A stretch of 64,000 bases of DNA, from contig NZ_JABEDH010000002.1 of NCBI RefSeq assembly GCF_029285175.1, forward strand, positions 310,001 through 374,000. Direction: 5' to 3'. Source of the stretch: Sulfitobacter sp. M05 (GTDB taxonomy: Bacteria; Pseudomonadota; Alphaproteobacteria; Rhodobacterales; Rhodobacteraceae). The position numbers were made by a program, and so were the translations under genes. This document shows positions 43,582 through 52,653 of the stretch, one piece after another. A model generated the notes under the pieces. The model saw only the letters and a list, made by a program, of their open reading frames with translations, made no database searches and was not told the DNA's origin. How positions within the stretch are numbered: position 1 is the first letter of the stretch; each line of letters opens with the position of its first letter.

Positions 43582-44571
43582 TTACTTCATCGCCTTAAAG
43601 CCATCGACGATCGCAGCACCGTCTTCACCTGCGGCTTGCAGCCATTCGGACGTCATCGTCGCACCGATATCGCGCAGACCGGACATCAATGCGTCGCCTG
43701 CTGGCGCAACTGTCATGCCACCTTCCGCCAGACCGTCCATGGTGAACTTGGTATAGTCCTTGGAGGCCTGCAAACCGCGTGCCGAGGCTTCGCTGGCGCA
43801 GGTGGTGATCGCCGCCTTGTTGGCATCAGATACACCGCTCCAGACATCGTTGTTCACCATGACATAGTTGTACGGCAACCAAGCATCGACCTCATAGAAG
43901 TGTGACAGGCTTTCCCAGACCTTACGATCGTATCCCGTCGCACCGGAGGACACCATTGATTCCGCCACACCAGTGGCAAAGGCCTGCGACAGCTCTGCGG
44001 CTTCAATGGTCACCGGCAACATTCCCGTCAGCTCGGCCAGGCGGGCCGTCGCCGAGTTGTAGGACCGGAATTTGGTGCCAGCCATGTCTTCGACGCTGTT
44101 CACTTCCTTGTTGAAATACAGGCCCTGTGGTGGCCAGGGCACAGCATAAAGCATCGTCAGGTTCTGCTCGGCCAGCACTTCGTCCAGCTTAGGCTTGGCC
44201 GCTTTGAACAGCTTTGCACTGTCATCAAATGACGGCGCAAGGAAGGGCACGGAGTCAAATCCGAAAACTGCGTTTTCGTTCTGGTGACCGGACAGCAAAC
44301 GCTCGCCGATTTGCACCTGCCCGGTCTGGATCGCCCGTTTGATGTCCGCGCCGGCAAACAACGCCCCACCCGGATGCACGGTGATTTCGATGTCGCCATT
44401 GGTGCCAGCCGCAACACAATTGGCAAATTCAACACCATTCTCGGAATGGAAATTAGATGCGGAATAGGCCATCGGCATGTCCCATTTTTCGCCCGCCATT
44501 GCCGGCAAAGCGCCGGCCAGTGCCACAGCAGCAGTGGCCACACCTGTCATCAGTTTTGTTGTCAGTTTCAT
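43582..44571 (-). CDS. TRAP transporter substrate-binding protein (DctP family)
   Basis: 329 residues with a signal peptide (about 1-26, ending LPAMA). The DctP fold shows GTNGDIEITVHPGGALFAGADIKRAIQTGQVQIGERLLSG, MLYAVPWPPQGLYFNKEVNSVEDMAGTKFRSYN with the conserved ligand-carboxylate Arg region, and SSGATGYDRKVWESL. It captures the ligand in the periplasm. The flanking D-amino-acid dehydrogenase and racemase suggest an amino acid-like ligand, possibly a D-form or 5-oxoproline. Confidence 0.9.
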   Translation of the reverse strand: MKLTTKLMTGVATAAVALAGALPAMAGEKWDMPMAYSASNFHSENGVEFANCVAAGTNGDIEITVHPGGALFAGADIKRAIQTGQVQIGERLLSGHQNENAVFGFDSVPFLAPSFDDSAKLFKAAKPKLDEVLAEQNLTMLYAVPWPPQGLYFNKEVNSVEDMAGTKFRSYNSATARLAELTGMLPVTIEAAELSQAFATGVAESMVSSGATGYDRKVWESLSHFYEVDAWLPYNYVMVNNDVWSGVSDANKAAITTCASEASARGLQASKDYTKFTMDGLAEGGMTVAPAGDALMSGLRDIGATMTSEWLQAAGEDGAAIVDGFKAMK

Positions 44572-44606
44572 TGTCGTCTCCCTTTTGGTTTTTGGTCGTC
44601 AATTAT

Positions 44607-45854
44607 CTAGGTCGTCTTGGAAAAGCGTTGCGGATGGTAGGGCGCAAGATCGGTGTTCACCTGCGCACCAGCAATCAGCCCCGCAACCAGACGCCCGGTC
44701 TTGGGGCCCGCAGTCAGGCCAATGTGCTGGTGACCAAATGCGGCAAACACCTTGGTCTCGCCAACCTGTCCAATCAAAGGCAGGCTGTCGGTTGTCGCCG
44801 GGCGATGGCCCAGCCATTCGATTTCTGATGTGGCCTTGAGATTTGGGAAAGCCTTGGCCGCATGTCGCCGCAAAAATGCGAGCGGCGCTTTTGAGGCGCC
44901 TGCCTCCAGCCCGCCAAATTCGACAATGCCGGCACAGCGCACCCCCTGATCCATCGGCGTCGCCACAAATTTGCCGCTGGCAATCATCGTCGGGCGCGCG
45001 GGGCCACCTGTCGCATCCTCAAAAACGATATGATATCCGCGTTCCGCTTCCAGCGGCACGTTCAGCCCCAGCTTGGCCATCATCGGTTTCGACCAGACAC
45101 CAGTGGCCAGCACCACCTCGGTGCAGGCAACGGTGCCTTGCGTGGTATGCACTGCTGAAACGGTGCCACCACTCAGGTCGAAATCCTTGACCTCTGCCTG
45201 CAAAATCGTGCCACCCATCCCTTCGAATGCTGTCGCGAGCGCCTGCACATAACCGCTCGGACTGCGGATAAAGCCATGATGTTTCATGATCGCCATAAAG
45301 CGCAGGTCAGGGCCCAGCGCAGGTTCATAATCGCGCACATCCTGACCTTCGATCAGGGTCGGGACGCAACCGGCCTGTTTGCGCAACGCCCAAGTATAGC
45401 TTTCGGCCTCAAAGGCGGCACGGTTGGCATAGGCGAAACAATAATCGCTTTCATTCACCCACTCGCCCAGCCCCAGATCATCACACAGGCTTTTGTGCTG
45501 CTCGACTGCATCGCCAACAATTGATGTCAGCCCCAACGCAATCCGCCGGGTATCGGCATCATTGGCGTGGGAAAGATATTTGCGCAACCACGGCAACATG
45601 CGCGGCAGATAGCCCCAACGCAGGAACAGTGGGAAATTGCGGTCCAACACCATGCCCGGTGCCTTGGCCAACAAACCCGGCCCAGTGACAGGCACCATCG
45701 CACAGGCCGCCAATACGCCGGCATTGCCATGCGATGTGCCACTGCCCGGTGTGCCACGGTCAATAACTGTGACCTCGATACCGGCACGCCGCAGCCAGAT
45801 CGCCGAAGAAAGGCCAACGATCCCCGCCCCAATAACAACCACATGGCGCGTCAT
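44607..45854 (-). CDS. D-amino-acid dehydrogenase-like FAD oxidoreductase
   Basis: 415 residues from the ATG at 45852-45854, spaced 7 bases after GAGG; a GTG two codons upstream is less well placed. DAO superfamily: HVVVIGAGIVGLSSAIWLRRAG binds FAD at the N-terminus, HGNAGVLA is typical of DadA-type enzymes, and GHQHIGLTAGPKTGRLVAGLI closes the FAD site. It oxidises a D-amino acid (or proline-like imino acid) to the oxo-acid and feeds electrons to the quinone pool. It precedes the TRAP genes by 35 bases and is probably the first gene of that operon. Confidence 0.85.
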   Translation of the reverse strand: MTRHVVVIGAGIVGLSSAIWLRRAGIEVTVIDRGTPGSGTSHGNAGVLAACAMVPVTGPGLLAKAPGMVLDRNFPLFLRWGYLPRMLPWLRKYLSHANDADTRRIALGLTSIVGDAVEQHKSLCDDLGLGEWVNESDYCFAYANRAAFEAESYTWALRKQAGCVPTLIEGQDVRDYEPALGPDLRFMAIMKHHGFIRSPSGYVQALATAFEGMGGTILQAEVKDFDLSGGTVSAVHTTQGTVACTEVVLATGVWSKPMMAKLGLNVPLEAERGYHIVFEDATGGPARPTMIASGKFVATPMDQGVRCAGIVEFGGLEAGASKAPLAFLRRHAAKAFPNLKATSEIEWLGHRPATTDSLPLIGQVGETKVFAAFGHQHIGLTAGPKTGRLVAGLIAGAQVNTDLAPYHPQRFSKTT

Positions 45855-45924
45855 CCGCACACCTCGGATTTGTGATGTCTCTGCAAATTGATTCTCCCCG
45901 ACAGCATCATGTCACGGAAAATCC

Positions 45925-45943
45925 AAACATCAACAAAATGTTT
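45925..45943. promoter_or_regulatory. Inverted repeat in the dadA-like / racemase divergent region
   Basis: Perfect 6-bp arms AAACAT / ATGTTT around CAACAAA, in the A+T-rich stretch between two divergent catabolic genes. A plausible operator for a shared regulator, which is not encoded next door. Confidence 0.3.
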
Positions 45944-46024
45944 ATAAATTGTCATCGTTTGTATTTTTCCTTGTTCCCCCCCGCCGAGCCGCGCAAAGGT
46001 TTTGCAACGGACAAAGGATTGATC

Positions 46025-46717
46025 ATGCAGGAAAACACACAGGCCGATTTGGGTATTTTGATGCTCGACACTGGTTTCCCCCGCATTTTGGGGGATGTCG
46101 GAAATGCGCAAACCTGGCCGTTCCCGGTACATTTCGGCGTGGTGAAAGGCGCAACACCACAGGCGATTGTCTGCGATGATATCGAACCCTTTGTGCAATC
46201 CTTCATTGAAGTCGGGCACGATCTGGTCGCCCAGGGCTGTCGCGGCATCGCAACCACTTGCGGTTTTCTGGCGCTGATCCGCCCCCGTCTAGCCGCAGCT
46301 TTGGGCGTGCCGGTGGCCGCCTCGGCGCTGGAACAGGCCAGCCAGATCATCCCTATGCTGGCACCGGATCAGCAACTGGGCGTTTTGACAATCTCGGCGG
46401 CGACATTAACCCCCGCCCACATGCGTGCAGCGGGTGTGCCAATCGCAACGCCGGTGCAGGGCATGGACGGCAGCACCTTCGCCGACACCATCCTTGGCAA
46501 CAAGACGACGCTGGACGTGACAGCAGCGCGGCACGAGATGATAGCCGCGGCGCAAACCCTTGTGGCGCAACATCCTGCCATCGGCGCGCTGGTTCTGGAA
46601 TGCACCAATATGGTGCCCTACGCCGGCGACATTGCACAGGCGACGGGACGACCGGTGTTCTCGATCTATACCTATCTGCGATGGTTTCACGCGGGACTGA
46701 CCCCGCGCAACTTTTAA
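46025..46717 (+). CDS. Asp/Glu/hydantoin racemase family protein
   Basis: 230 residues from the ATG at 46025 behind AAAGGA. The two catalytic cysteines of the Asp/Glu racemase fold can be placed in GIATTCGFLALI (about 79) and ALVLECTNMVPY (about 186). Related families include hydantoin racemase and arylmalonate decarboxylase, so racemisation is likely but not proven. Divergence from the D-amino-acid dehydrogenase supports a role in interconverting D- and L-forms of an amino acid. Its TAA stop overlaps that of the convergent GMC gene. Confidence 0.75.
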   Translation: MQENTQADLGILMLDTGFPRILGDVGNAQTWPFPVHFGVVKGATPQAIVCDDIEPFVQSFIEVGHDLVAQGCRGIATTCGFLALIRPRLAAALGVPVAASALEQASQIIPMLAPDQQLGVLTISAATLTPAHMRAAGVPIATPVQGMDGSTFADTILGNKTTLDVTAARHEMIAAAQTLVAQHPAIGALVLECTNMVPYAGDIAQATGRPVFSIYTYLRWFHAGLTPRNF

Positions 46718-48312
46718 CCCATATCTTCCAAAATCAGGTCACTGGCCTTTTCCCCGATCATAATCGCAGGGGCATTGGTATTGCCCGACACGATTTCGGG
46801 CATGATCGAACAATCCGCCACCCGCAGCCCGGCAATGCCATGCACCCGCAACCGCGCATCAACGACGGCCCCCGCATCACTCCCCATTTTGCAGGTGCCC
46901 GTGGGGTGATAGATTGACGCGGTGTTGTTGCGCGCCCAATCCAGTGTCGCATCATAATCGGTGATATCCAGATCGGCGTGGGGCCGAAACTCCTCGGAAA
47001 TCTTCGATGTTAACGGCGCGTTGCGGGCAATCCGGCGGGCAATGTTCACCCCTTCCACAATCGTGTCGCAATCGGTCTTGGTCGACAGATAGTTCGGAAT
47101 GATTTTGGGATAGCTGCGCGGGTTCCCACTGGCCAATCTAATCTCGCCCTTGCTCTCTGGACGCAGCTGGCACACCGACATGGTAAATGCCGAGAACCGG
47201 TCTGCCCCCTTGCCGGGGTTTTCCGCTGACAAGGGTTGCACATGGAACTGGATGTCGGGCGTTTCCAGATCATCACGGGTTTTCAGGAAACCGGTGGCAA
47301 GGCTGGCAGCCATAGTCATCGGACCAGCCCGGAACATCGCGAACTTTAACCCGATCTTTGCCTGCCCCCACAGCGATGAAACCTCGTCATTCAACGTCGG
47401 CTCATGGGTCTTGTACACCAGCCGGGCCTGCAAATGATCCTGCATGTTCTTGCCGACACCCTCCAGCTCTTGCGCAACCGCGATGCCATGTGCGCCCAGC
47501 TGCTGCGCTGATCCGATACCCGACAACATCAACAACTGCGGTGAATTGATTGCCCCGCCAGACAGGATAACCTCGCGGTTGGCGGTCACAGTCTGCTGCG
47601 TGCCACTGCGGTCTGTATAAACCACCCCCGTGGCGCGCTTCCCTTTGATCACAACCTTATCAACCTGGGCGTTGGTAATAATGTGCAGGTTCGGGCGTTT
47701 CTTGACGGGGTTCAGATAGGCCACCGCCGCCGAACAGCGCCAGCCCTTGCGCGAAGTCAGCTGGAAAAAACCGACCCCCTCCTGATCCGCCCCGTTGTAA
47801 TCGGGATTAAACTTGTATCCGGCGGCCTGCGCTGCCGCGACCCAGGCATCGGTGATCGGGCGCTGAATGCGCATATTGCTTACCGAAAGCGGCCCTTGAT
47901 CCCCGTGAAACACATCCGCGCCGCGCTCGTTGTTCTCGGCCCGCTTGAACAGCGGCAGAACATCGTCCCACCCCCAGCCGACATTCCCCATCTGCCGCCA
48001 GCGGTCGTAATCCTGTGCCTGACCGCGCACGTACAACAACCCATTCAGGGAGGACGACCCGCCCAGAACCTTGCCACGGGGCCATTCAATCGACCGCCCG
48101 TTCAACCCGGGATCAGGTTCGGTTTTGTAACACCAATCCACTTTCGGATTATGAATCGTCTTGAAATACCCAACCGGGATATGAATCCACGGGTTCAGGT
48201 CGCGGCCGCCAGCCTCTAGCAGAATCACCTTATTCGCAGGGTTCGCACTTAGCCGGTTCGCCAGAACACAGCCCGCAGACCCCGCCCCAACAACGATAAA
48301 ATCGGCCTTCAT
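46714..48312 (-). CDS. GMC-family FAD oxidoreductase (choline dehydrogenase-like)
   Basis: 532 residues. Rossmann FAD motif [22 protein letters not shown] signature 1 in [22 protein letters not shown] (about 78-98), signature 2 in [22 protein letters not shown] (about 252-273), and the C-terminal catalytic His in [12 protein letters not shown] with the following segment. It oxidises an alcohol to an aldehyde or ketone, as choline and related alcohol dehydrogenases do. It is divergent from a TRAP transporter with an IclR regulator, which probably imports its substrate. Confidence 0.88.
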   Translation of the reverse strand: MKADFIVVGAGSAGCVLANRLSANPANKVILLEAGGRDLNPWIHIPVGYFKTIHNPKVDWCYKTEPDPGLNGRSIEWPRGKVLGGSSSLNGLLYVRGQAQDYDRWRQMGNVGWGWDDVLPLFKRAENNERGADVFHGDQGPLSVSNMRIQRPITDAWVAAAQAAGYKFNPDYNGADQEGVGFFQLTSRKGWRCSAAVAYLNPVKKRPNLHIITNAQVDKVVIKGKRATGVVYTDRSGTQQTVTANREVILSGGAINSPQLLMLSGIGSAQQLGAHGIAVAQELEGVGKNMQDHLQARLVYKTHEPTLNDEVSSLWGQAKIGLKFAMFRAGPMTMAASLATGFLKTRDDLETPDIQFHVQPLSAENPGKGADRFSAFTMSVCQLRPESKGEIRLASGNPRSYPKIIPNYLSTKTDCDTIVEGVNIARRIARNAPLTSKISEEFRPHADLDITDYDATLDWARNNTASIYHPTGTCKMGSDAGAVVDARLRVHGIAGLRVADCSIMPEIVSGNTNAPAIMIGEKASDLILEDMG

Positions 48313-48377
48313 TATAAATCCCTCCCCCTAGGTAAAGAAAATTCTATACAGAAGCTGGTTTTATCGCTAGTGTTTTT

Positions 48378-48394
48378 TGAAACTAAAAGTCTCA
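48378..48394. promoter_or_regulatory. Candidate IclR-type operator
   Basis: TGAAACTAAAAGTCTCA is an imperfect palindrome (one mismatch in 6-bp arms) between the divergent GMC and TRAP genes. The shape recalls TGAAAC-N-GTTTCA sites of KdgR-like IclR regulators, and an IclR gene ends this gene group. Confidence 0.4.
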
Positions 48395-48429
48395 TTAATT
48401 GACAAGCTACTTAAACCGGGAGGAAGACC

Positions 48430-49662
48430 ATGAAGGTATCAGATAAACTAAGGGGCATTTCGCGGCGCGACCTGTTCAGGGTTGCAGGGCAATACGGCAT
48501 GTCATCGACATTGCTCGCCGCGGGCAGCTTTGGCGGCGCAATGAGCCTCGCCAATCTGGCAAGCGCGGCAGAGTCGTCTTACGACAAGCGCTTCAAGAAA
48601 GAAGCCAAGTTCACATTCAAGTTTGGCGCAGCTGGCTTTAACGAGCGCAACCTGTTGATTGAACGCGCAGGTTGCCTTGAATTCGCCCGTGATCTGGAAA
48701 GCCGCACAGACGGTGAGATCCGCGTTGAATTCATTGGCGACAACCAGATTTGCGGACAAACCTCATGCGTTGAAAAGACCCAGCAAGGCATCGTGGACAT
48801 CTATGCGGCCTCGACACAAAACTCTGCCGGTGGCGCGCCTTACCTGAACGTGCTGGATTACGCCTATATGTTCCGTAACCGCGCAGACCAGTATCACTTC
48901 CTCTATTCACCGGAATCAGCCAAGCTGTTGCGCGAACCCTATGAAAAGCGTCACGGCCTGAAGTTCCTGTTCTCCCACGCCGAACTGCGCGGCATCCAGC
49001 TGGGTCTAGCCTGGGAAGACAAGGACACGGTCACCTCTGTTGAACAACTGGCCGGGACCAAGAACCGCGTCACCGGCACACAACTGGGCCGGATTGCCAT
49101 GAAGGCAATGAACCTGAACCCGGTTCCGGTTGCATGGGAAGAAACCCTTGATGGTCTCAAGCAAGGCCTGATCGACGGGGCGGAAACATGGGCCTCCGCT
49201 GTGGCCTACGCCAATATGTCCCCTGTGGTGTCCCAGTCGGTTCACCTGAACTTCTTCTGCGGCACAGAACATACTGCAATGTCGGCCAAAGCCTTCGACA
49301 GCCTTGGCGGTGAATTGCAGGATGCGGTGATGGAATCATCCTACCTTGCACAGGTTCACGTTCAGGCGGCGAACGAGGCGGCGCTGGTTAAAACCGTGGG
49401 TCAATCCGATCCGCAGTTGCCCGGCACCATCTTTGCGCAGAACAACGTGCGTAACGCCTTCCTGTCCGACGCCGAGATCAAAAAGGCCGAAGAAATGTGT
49501 TCGCCCGAGTATCAGCCACAGCTGTGGGAAGAATGGCGCGAGCGGCTTAACGGCTGGTCCGGCGGTCACGATACCTATCAGGAAATCTATGACTCGGTGC
49601 GCGTCCTGCCCGCAGATACACTCCCCGAGAACGTCGAACCCCGCCGTTGGTGGAAATCGTAA
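48430..49662 (+). CDS. TRAP transporter substrate-binding protein with Tat-like signal
   Basis: 410 residues, longer than most DctP proteins. The leader holds a twin-arginine motif SRRDLFRVAG (about 11-20) before a hydrophobic stretch ending LASAAE, so export in folded form by Tat is likely. DctP features include FIGDNQICGQTSCVEKTQQGIVDIY, LAGTKNRVTGTQLGR and DGLKQGLIDGAETWASA. It binds the TRAP ligand in the periplasm. Hairpin terminator after the gene, then the two permease genes. Confidence 0.88.
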   Translation: MKVSDKLRGISRRDLFRVAGQYGMSSTLLAAGSFGGAMSLANLASAAESSYDKRFKKEAKFTFKFGAAGFNERNLLIERAGCLEFARDLESRTDGEIRVEFIGDNQICGQTSCVEKTQQGIVDIYAASTQNSAGGAPYLNVLDYAYMFRNRADQYHFLYSPESAKLLREPYEKRHGLKFLFSHAELRGIQLGLAWEDKDTVTSVEQLAGTKNRVTGTQLGRIAMKAMNLNPVPVAWEETLDGLKQGLIDGAETWASAVAYANMSPVVSQSVHLNFFCGTEHTAMSAKAFDSLGGELQDAVMESSYLAQVHVQAANEAALVKTVGQSDPQLPGTIFAQNNVRNAFLSDAEIKKAEEMCSPEYQPQLWEEWRERLNGWSGGHDTYQEIYDSVRVLPADTLPENVEPRRWWKS

Positions 49663-49685
49663 AGCAGTCTTAGTAGGCTGAATTC

Positions 49686-49717
49686 AGGGGCCGGTCTTCT
49701 TGCGGGGGCCGGCCCCT
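49686..49717 (+). terminator. Hairpin between TRAP binding-protein and permease genes
   Basis: A perfect 9-bp stem AGGGGCCGG / CCGGCCCCT with a 14-base loop, followed by TTT. It sits between the binding-protein stop and the small permease start, the same position as in the other TRAP operon. Confidence 0.7.
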
Positions 49718-49773
49718 TTTGACTTTGCCATCGCAAGCGTGGCGCAAGACAGTATTTTAAGGGAGGAACTGGG

Positions 49774-50442
49774 ATGTCGATTTGGGCCGAAGCGGGTGCC
49801 GTCATTCCCGCAATTTTTGCCGGAAGCGCCTGGAAAATGCGCGACGCATTCTACACCGACGGGATGTGGATCGTCTGCTTTTTCATCACATTGTTCGGGG
49901 GCATTCTGGCCAACCAGTTTTTCAAAAGACTGCCGTTCATGGACAAGCATCTGGAACGCGGCATCGCCGTCACAACCTATCTGATGATCGCCGCCATCAT
50001 TTTCTGGGGCGTTATCGACCGGTTCATTTTCTCGAACCAATGGTCCGGCTCCACCACTGTTCCGCCCTTTCTGTTTATGATCATGGCGTGGTTTGGGTGT
50101 TCCTATAACGTGCGCCTACGCACCCACCTCAGCTTTAGCGAATTTCGCACCAAGATGCGGCCCGCTGGTCAGATGGCCGCGCTGTCGCTCGACGGGGCCT
50201 TGTGGTTCGGCTTTTGCTGGATCGCAATTACAACATCGCTCCGTTTCACCGTCTATTCAGCGGATAACTTTCAGCTGGTCGATGGCGTCGATAACACAAT
50301 GAAATGGTGGTTTTACATCACAGTGCCGGTGGCCTTTGTCCTGATGTCGGGTCGGGTGGTCGGCAACTGGCTGGACGATTTTAGAAACTACAGGGCTGGC
50401 AAAGACATGCTGCAAACAGCCGTTATCGGGGGGGATGTCTAA
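49774..50442 (+). CDS. TRAP transporter small permease (DctQ family)
   Basis: 222 residues with four main membrane helices, from the ATG at 49774 behind GGGAGGAACTGGG. FLFMIMAWFGCSYNVRLRTHLSFSEF matches the DctQ loop with its conserved Arg. The protein is longer than its counterpart at 43 kb. Its TAA stop shares one base with the ATG of the large permease. Confidence 0.85.
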   Translation: MSIWAEAGAVIPAIFAGSAWKMRDAFYTDGMWIVCFFITLFGGILANQFFKRLPFMDKHLERGIAVTTYLMIAAIIFWGVIDRFIFSNQWSGSTTVPPFLFMIMAWFGCSYNVRLRTHLSFSEFRTKMRPAGQMAALSLDGALWFGFCWIAITTSLRFTVYSADNFQLVDGVDNTMKWWFYITVPVAFVLMSGRVVGNWLDDFRNYRAGKDMLQTAVIGGDV

Positions 50443-51833
50443 TGTCAGATGGTACATGGGTCACACTTATTTCACTGGGTGTGACAGTCTTTTTCATGCT
50501 TGGCACACCGGTCTTGCTAGTCATCTTTTATTGGGTGATCGGGTGCAGTTTTGTCATCGGCCTGCCGCTCGACAACACCGGCAATGAATTGCTCAACGTC
50601 TTTAACAAGGGCTTTGCCCTGCTGGCGATGCCGCTGTTCATCCTGACGGGGGATCTGATCAACCAATCGGGCATTGCACGAAGGCTGTCTGATTTCGCCT
50701 ATTCCTGTCTCGGTTGGCTGCGTGGTGGACTGGCAATGGCGGCGATTGCGGCCTGTGGGCTCTTTGCGGCGATCTCGGGGTCGAACTCTGCCACCACAGC
50801 TACCATCGGTTCGATGCTGCACCCCGAAATGGTCAAAGGTGGCTATGACGAACGCTTTTCCGCCGCAACGGCAGCGGCAGGCGGCACCGTGGGCATCATC
50901 ATTCCGCCCTCAATCATCTTCATCGTCTACGGCTTTCTGATGAACCTGCCGATCTCGGAACTGTTCATCGCGGGCATCGTGCCCGGGGCGCTGATGGTGC
51001 TGGGCATGATGACAGCGGCCTTCATCATCTGCACACTCAACAGCTGGGGCTTCCTGATTACCCTGTCACCATGGCGGGTGTTCAAAACCGCTGTCGGGGC
51101 ATGGTTGGGTTTCTTTGCCATCGGTCTGGTGCTTTGGGGCATCTACACCGGCAAGTTCTCCCCCACCGAAGCGGCGGGTGTTACTGTTGGCTTTTGTATC
51201 ATCGTCGGATTGATCTGCTTTCCGCTGAACAAACTGATGGGCAGCGATCCTGACCAACCGGTGAACGAAAAAAGCCTGTTGTCGATGATTGTCGTCGAAG
51301 GCTTCACCCTGCCCAGCCTACCGGCAGTTGTGTCCCGCTCGGCCCAGATCACCGGCATTCTGGTACCGCTGATTGCAGTGTCCGTGGCAATGCAACAGGT
51401 TCTGTCGTCGCTGGGGGCCAAGGAAACCATCGGCGCTTTCGTCACCGGCATGGGCGGCTATTACGCGGTGCTGTTCACTTCGATGGCGATTGTCTTTGTC
51501 ACTGGCATGATCCTTGAATCCCTGCCTGTCACAATCATTCTGGCACCGATCCTCGCCCCGATTGCCGTCTCTGTCGGCATTGATCCGATCCACTTTGCGG
51601 TGATCTTTCTGGTGGGCGCGTCGATCGGGTTTATTACGCCACCTTATGGGCTGAACCTCTATGTGGCCTCGGGGGTGACGGGCGTGCCCTATTTCCGTCT
51701 TCTGCGCTATGCCACGCTCTATCTGGTCGCGCTGATTTCGGTTTGGTTCTGTGTCGCCCTGATGCCCTCCTTGTCAAAGACGTTGCTTCCGGGTGGCGGA
51801 ATCTTTGAAATTCTGTCAGGTGGAGGCGGATAG
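50442..51833 (+). CDS. TRAP transporter large permease (DctM family)
   Basis: 463 residues with about twelve helices. SGSNSATTATIGSMLHPEMVKGGYDERFSAATAAAGGTVGIIIPPSIIF in condensed form gives the ATTATIG and GIIIPPS motifs of DctM permeases. A later GFITPPYGLNLYVASGV segment is also diagnostic. It moves the substrate across the inner membrane with sodium. The IclR gene follows 46 bases downstream. Confidence 0.92.
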   Translation: MSDGTWVTLISLGVTVFFMLGTPVLLVIFYWVIGCSFVIGLPLDNTGNELLNVFNKGFALLAMPLFILTGDLINQSGIARRLSDFAYSCLGWLRGGLAMAAIAACGLFAAISGSNSATTATIGSMLHPEMVKGGYDERFSAATAAAGGTVGIIIPPSIIFIVYGFLMNLPISELFIAGIVPGALMVLGMMTAAFIICTLNSWGFLITLSPWRVFKTAVGAWLGFFAIGLVLWGIYTGKFSPTEAAGVTVGFCIIVGLICFPLNKLMGSDPDQPVNEKSLLSMIVVEGFTLPSLPAVVSRSAQITGILVPLIAVSVAMQQVLSSLGAKETIGAFVTGMGGYYAVLFTSMAIVFVTGMILESLPVTIILAPILAPIAVSVGIDPIHFAVIFLVGASIGFITPPYGLNLYVASGVTGVPYFRLLRYATLYLVALISVWFCVALMPSLSKTLLPGGGIFEILSGGGG

Positions 51834-51879
51834 TGGCCGCTGCCCGATGGCAGGCCCATGAGAAGGTGAGACACTGACA

Positions 51880-52653
51880 ATGCCCGACGCGCACGATTCA
51901 GACAAAGCGATACCAACCAATCTGCGGTTGCTCTTGCTGCTGGAAGAAGTCGCGCGCGTCGGTATTCCCGTGACCCCCACCGCCACGAACGAAGTGCTGG
52001 GGTTGCCCAAACCAACCGTACATCGCCTGTTCCACCGACTTGAGGAGGAAGGCTTTCTGCAACGTGACATCGACGGGCGATCCTATTCCGCTGGCCAACG
52101 GCTGCGCAAACTCTCGGCCAATGTGCTGTCCTCGTCGCGGATACGTGTGGCTCGCCTTGCGGTGCTGAATGCCTTGACGGATGACGTCGGTGAAACCTGC
52201 AACATTGCGACCGCCGACCGCGAAGGCATGTTGTACATCGACCGTGTCGAAACCAAATGGCCGTTGCGCATCCAGCTGCCCATTGGCACCACAGTACCGT
52301 TCCATTGCACGGCCAGCGGCAAGATGTACCTGTCCTCCCTGTCGCCGCGCCATCTGACCAAGTTTCTGGCCTCTGCCTCGCTGGAGGCCCACACCGGGAA
52401 GACACTGACAACACCAGAAGGCCTTTCAGAAGAAATCACCGCAATCCGGGAACGCGGCTATTCCACCGACAACGAGGAATTCATGGACGGGATGGTTGCC
52501 GTTGCCGTACCGATCCGCGATGACCTGGGCCGGCTGATGTCCACCATTTCGCTGCATGCACCGGATCAACGGGTCAGCGTCGCCGACCTTGAAACCCATT
52601 TGGAACGCCTGCGCGCCGCCGCGGACGACCTGTCAGAGATGATGCAGCGCTGA
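51880..52653 (+). CDS. IclR-family transcriptional regulator
   Basis: 257 residues. Winged helix at about 5-70 (LLLLEEVARVGIPVTPTATNEVLGLPKPTVHRLFHRLEEEGFL, shown here by PKPTVHRLFHRLEEEGF), then the IclR effector domain with TCNIATADREGMLYIDRVE, PFHCTASGKMYLSSL and AVAVPIRDDLGRLMSTISLHAP. It probably controls the TRAP and GMC genes beside it in response to their substrate. Its 3' end overlaps the convergent YcaQ-like gene by 21 bases. Confidence 0.9.
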   Translation: MPDAHDSDKAIPTNLRLLLLLEEVARVGIPVTPTATNEVLGLPKPTVHRLFHRLEEEGFLQRDIDGRSYSAGQRLRKLSANVLSSSRIRVARLAVLNALTDDVGETCNIATADREGMLYIDRVETKWPLRIQLPIGTTVPFHCTASGKMYLSSLSPRHLTKFLASASLEAHTGKTLTTPEGLSEEITAIRERGYSTDNEEFMDGMVAVAVPIRDDLGRLMSTISLHAPDQRVSVADLETHLERLRAAADDLSEMMQR

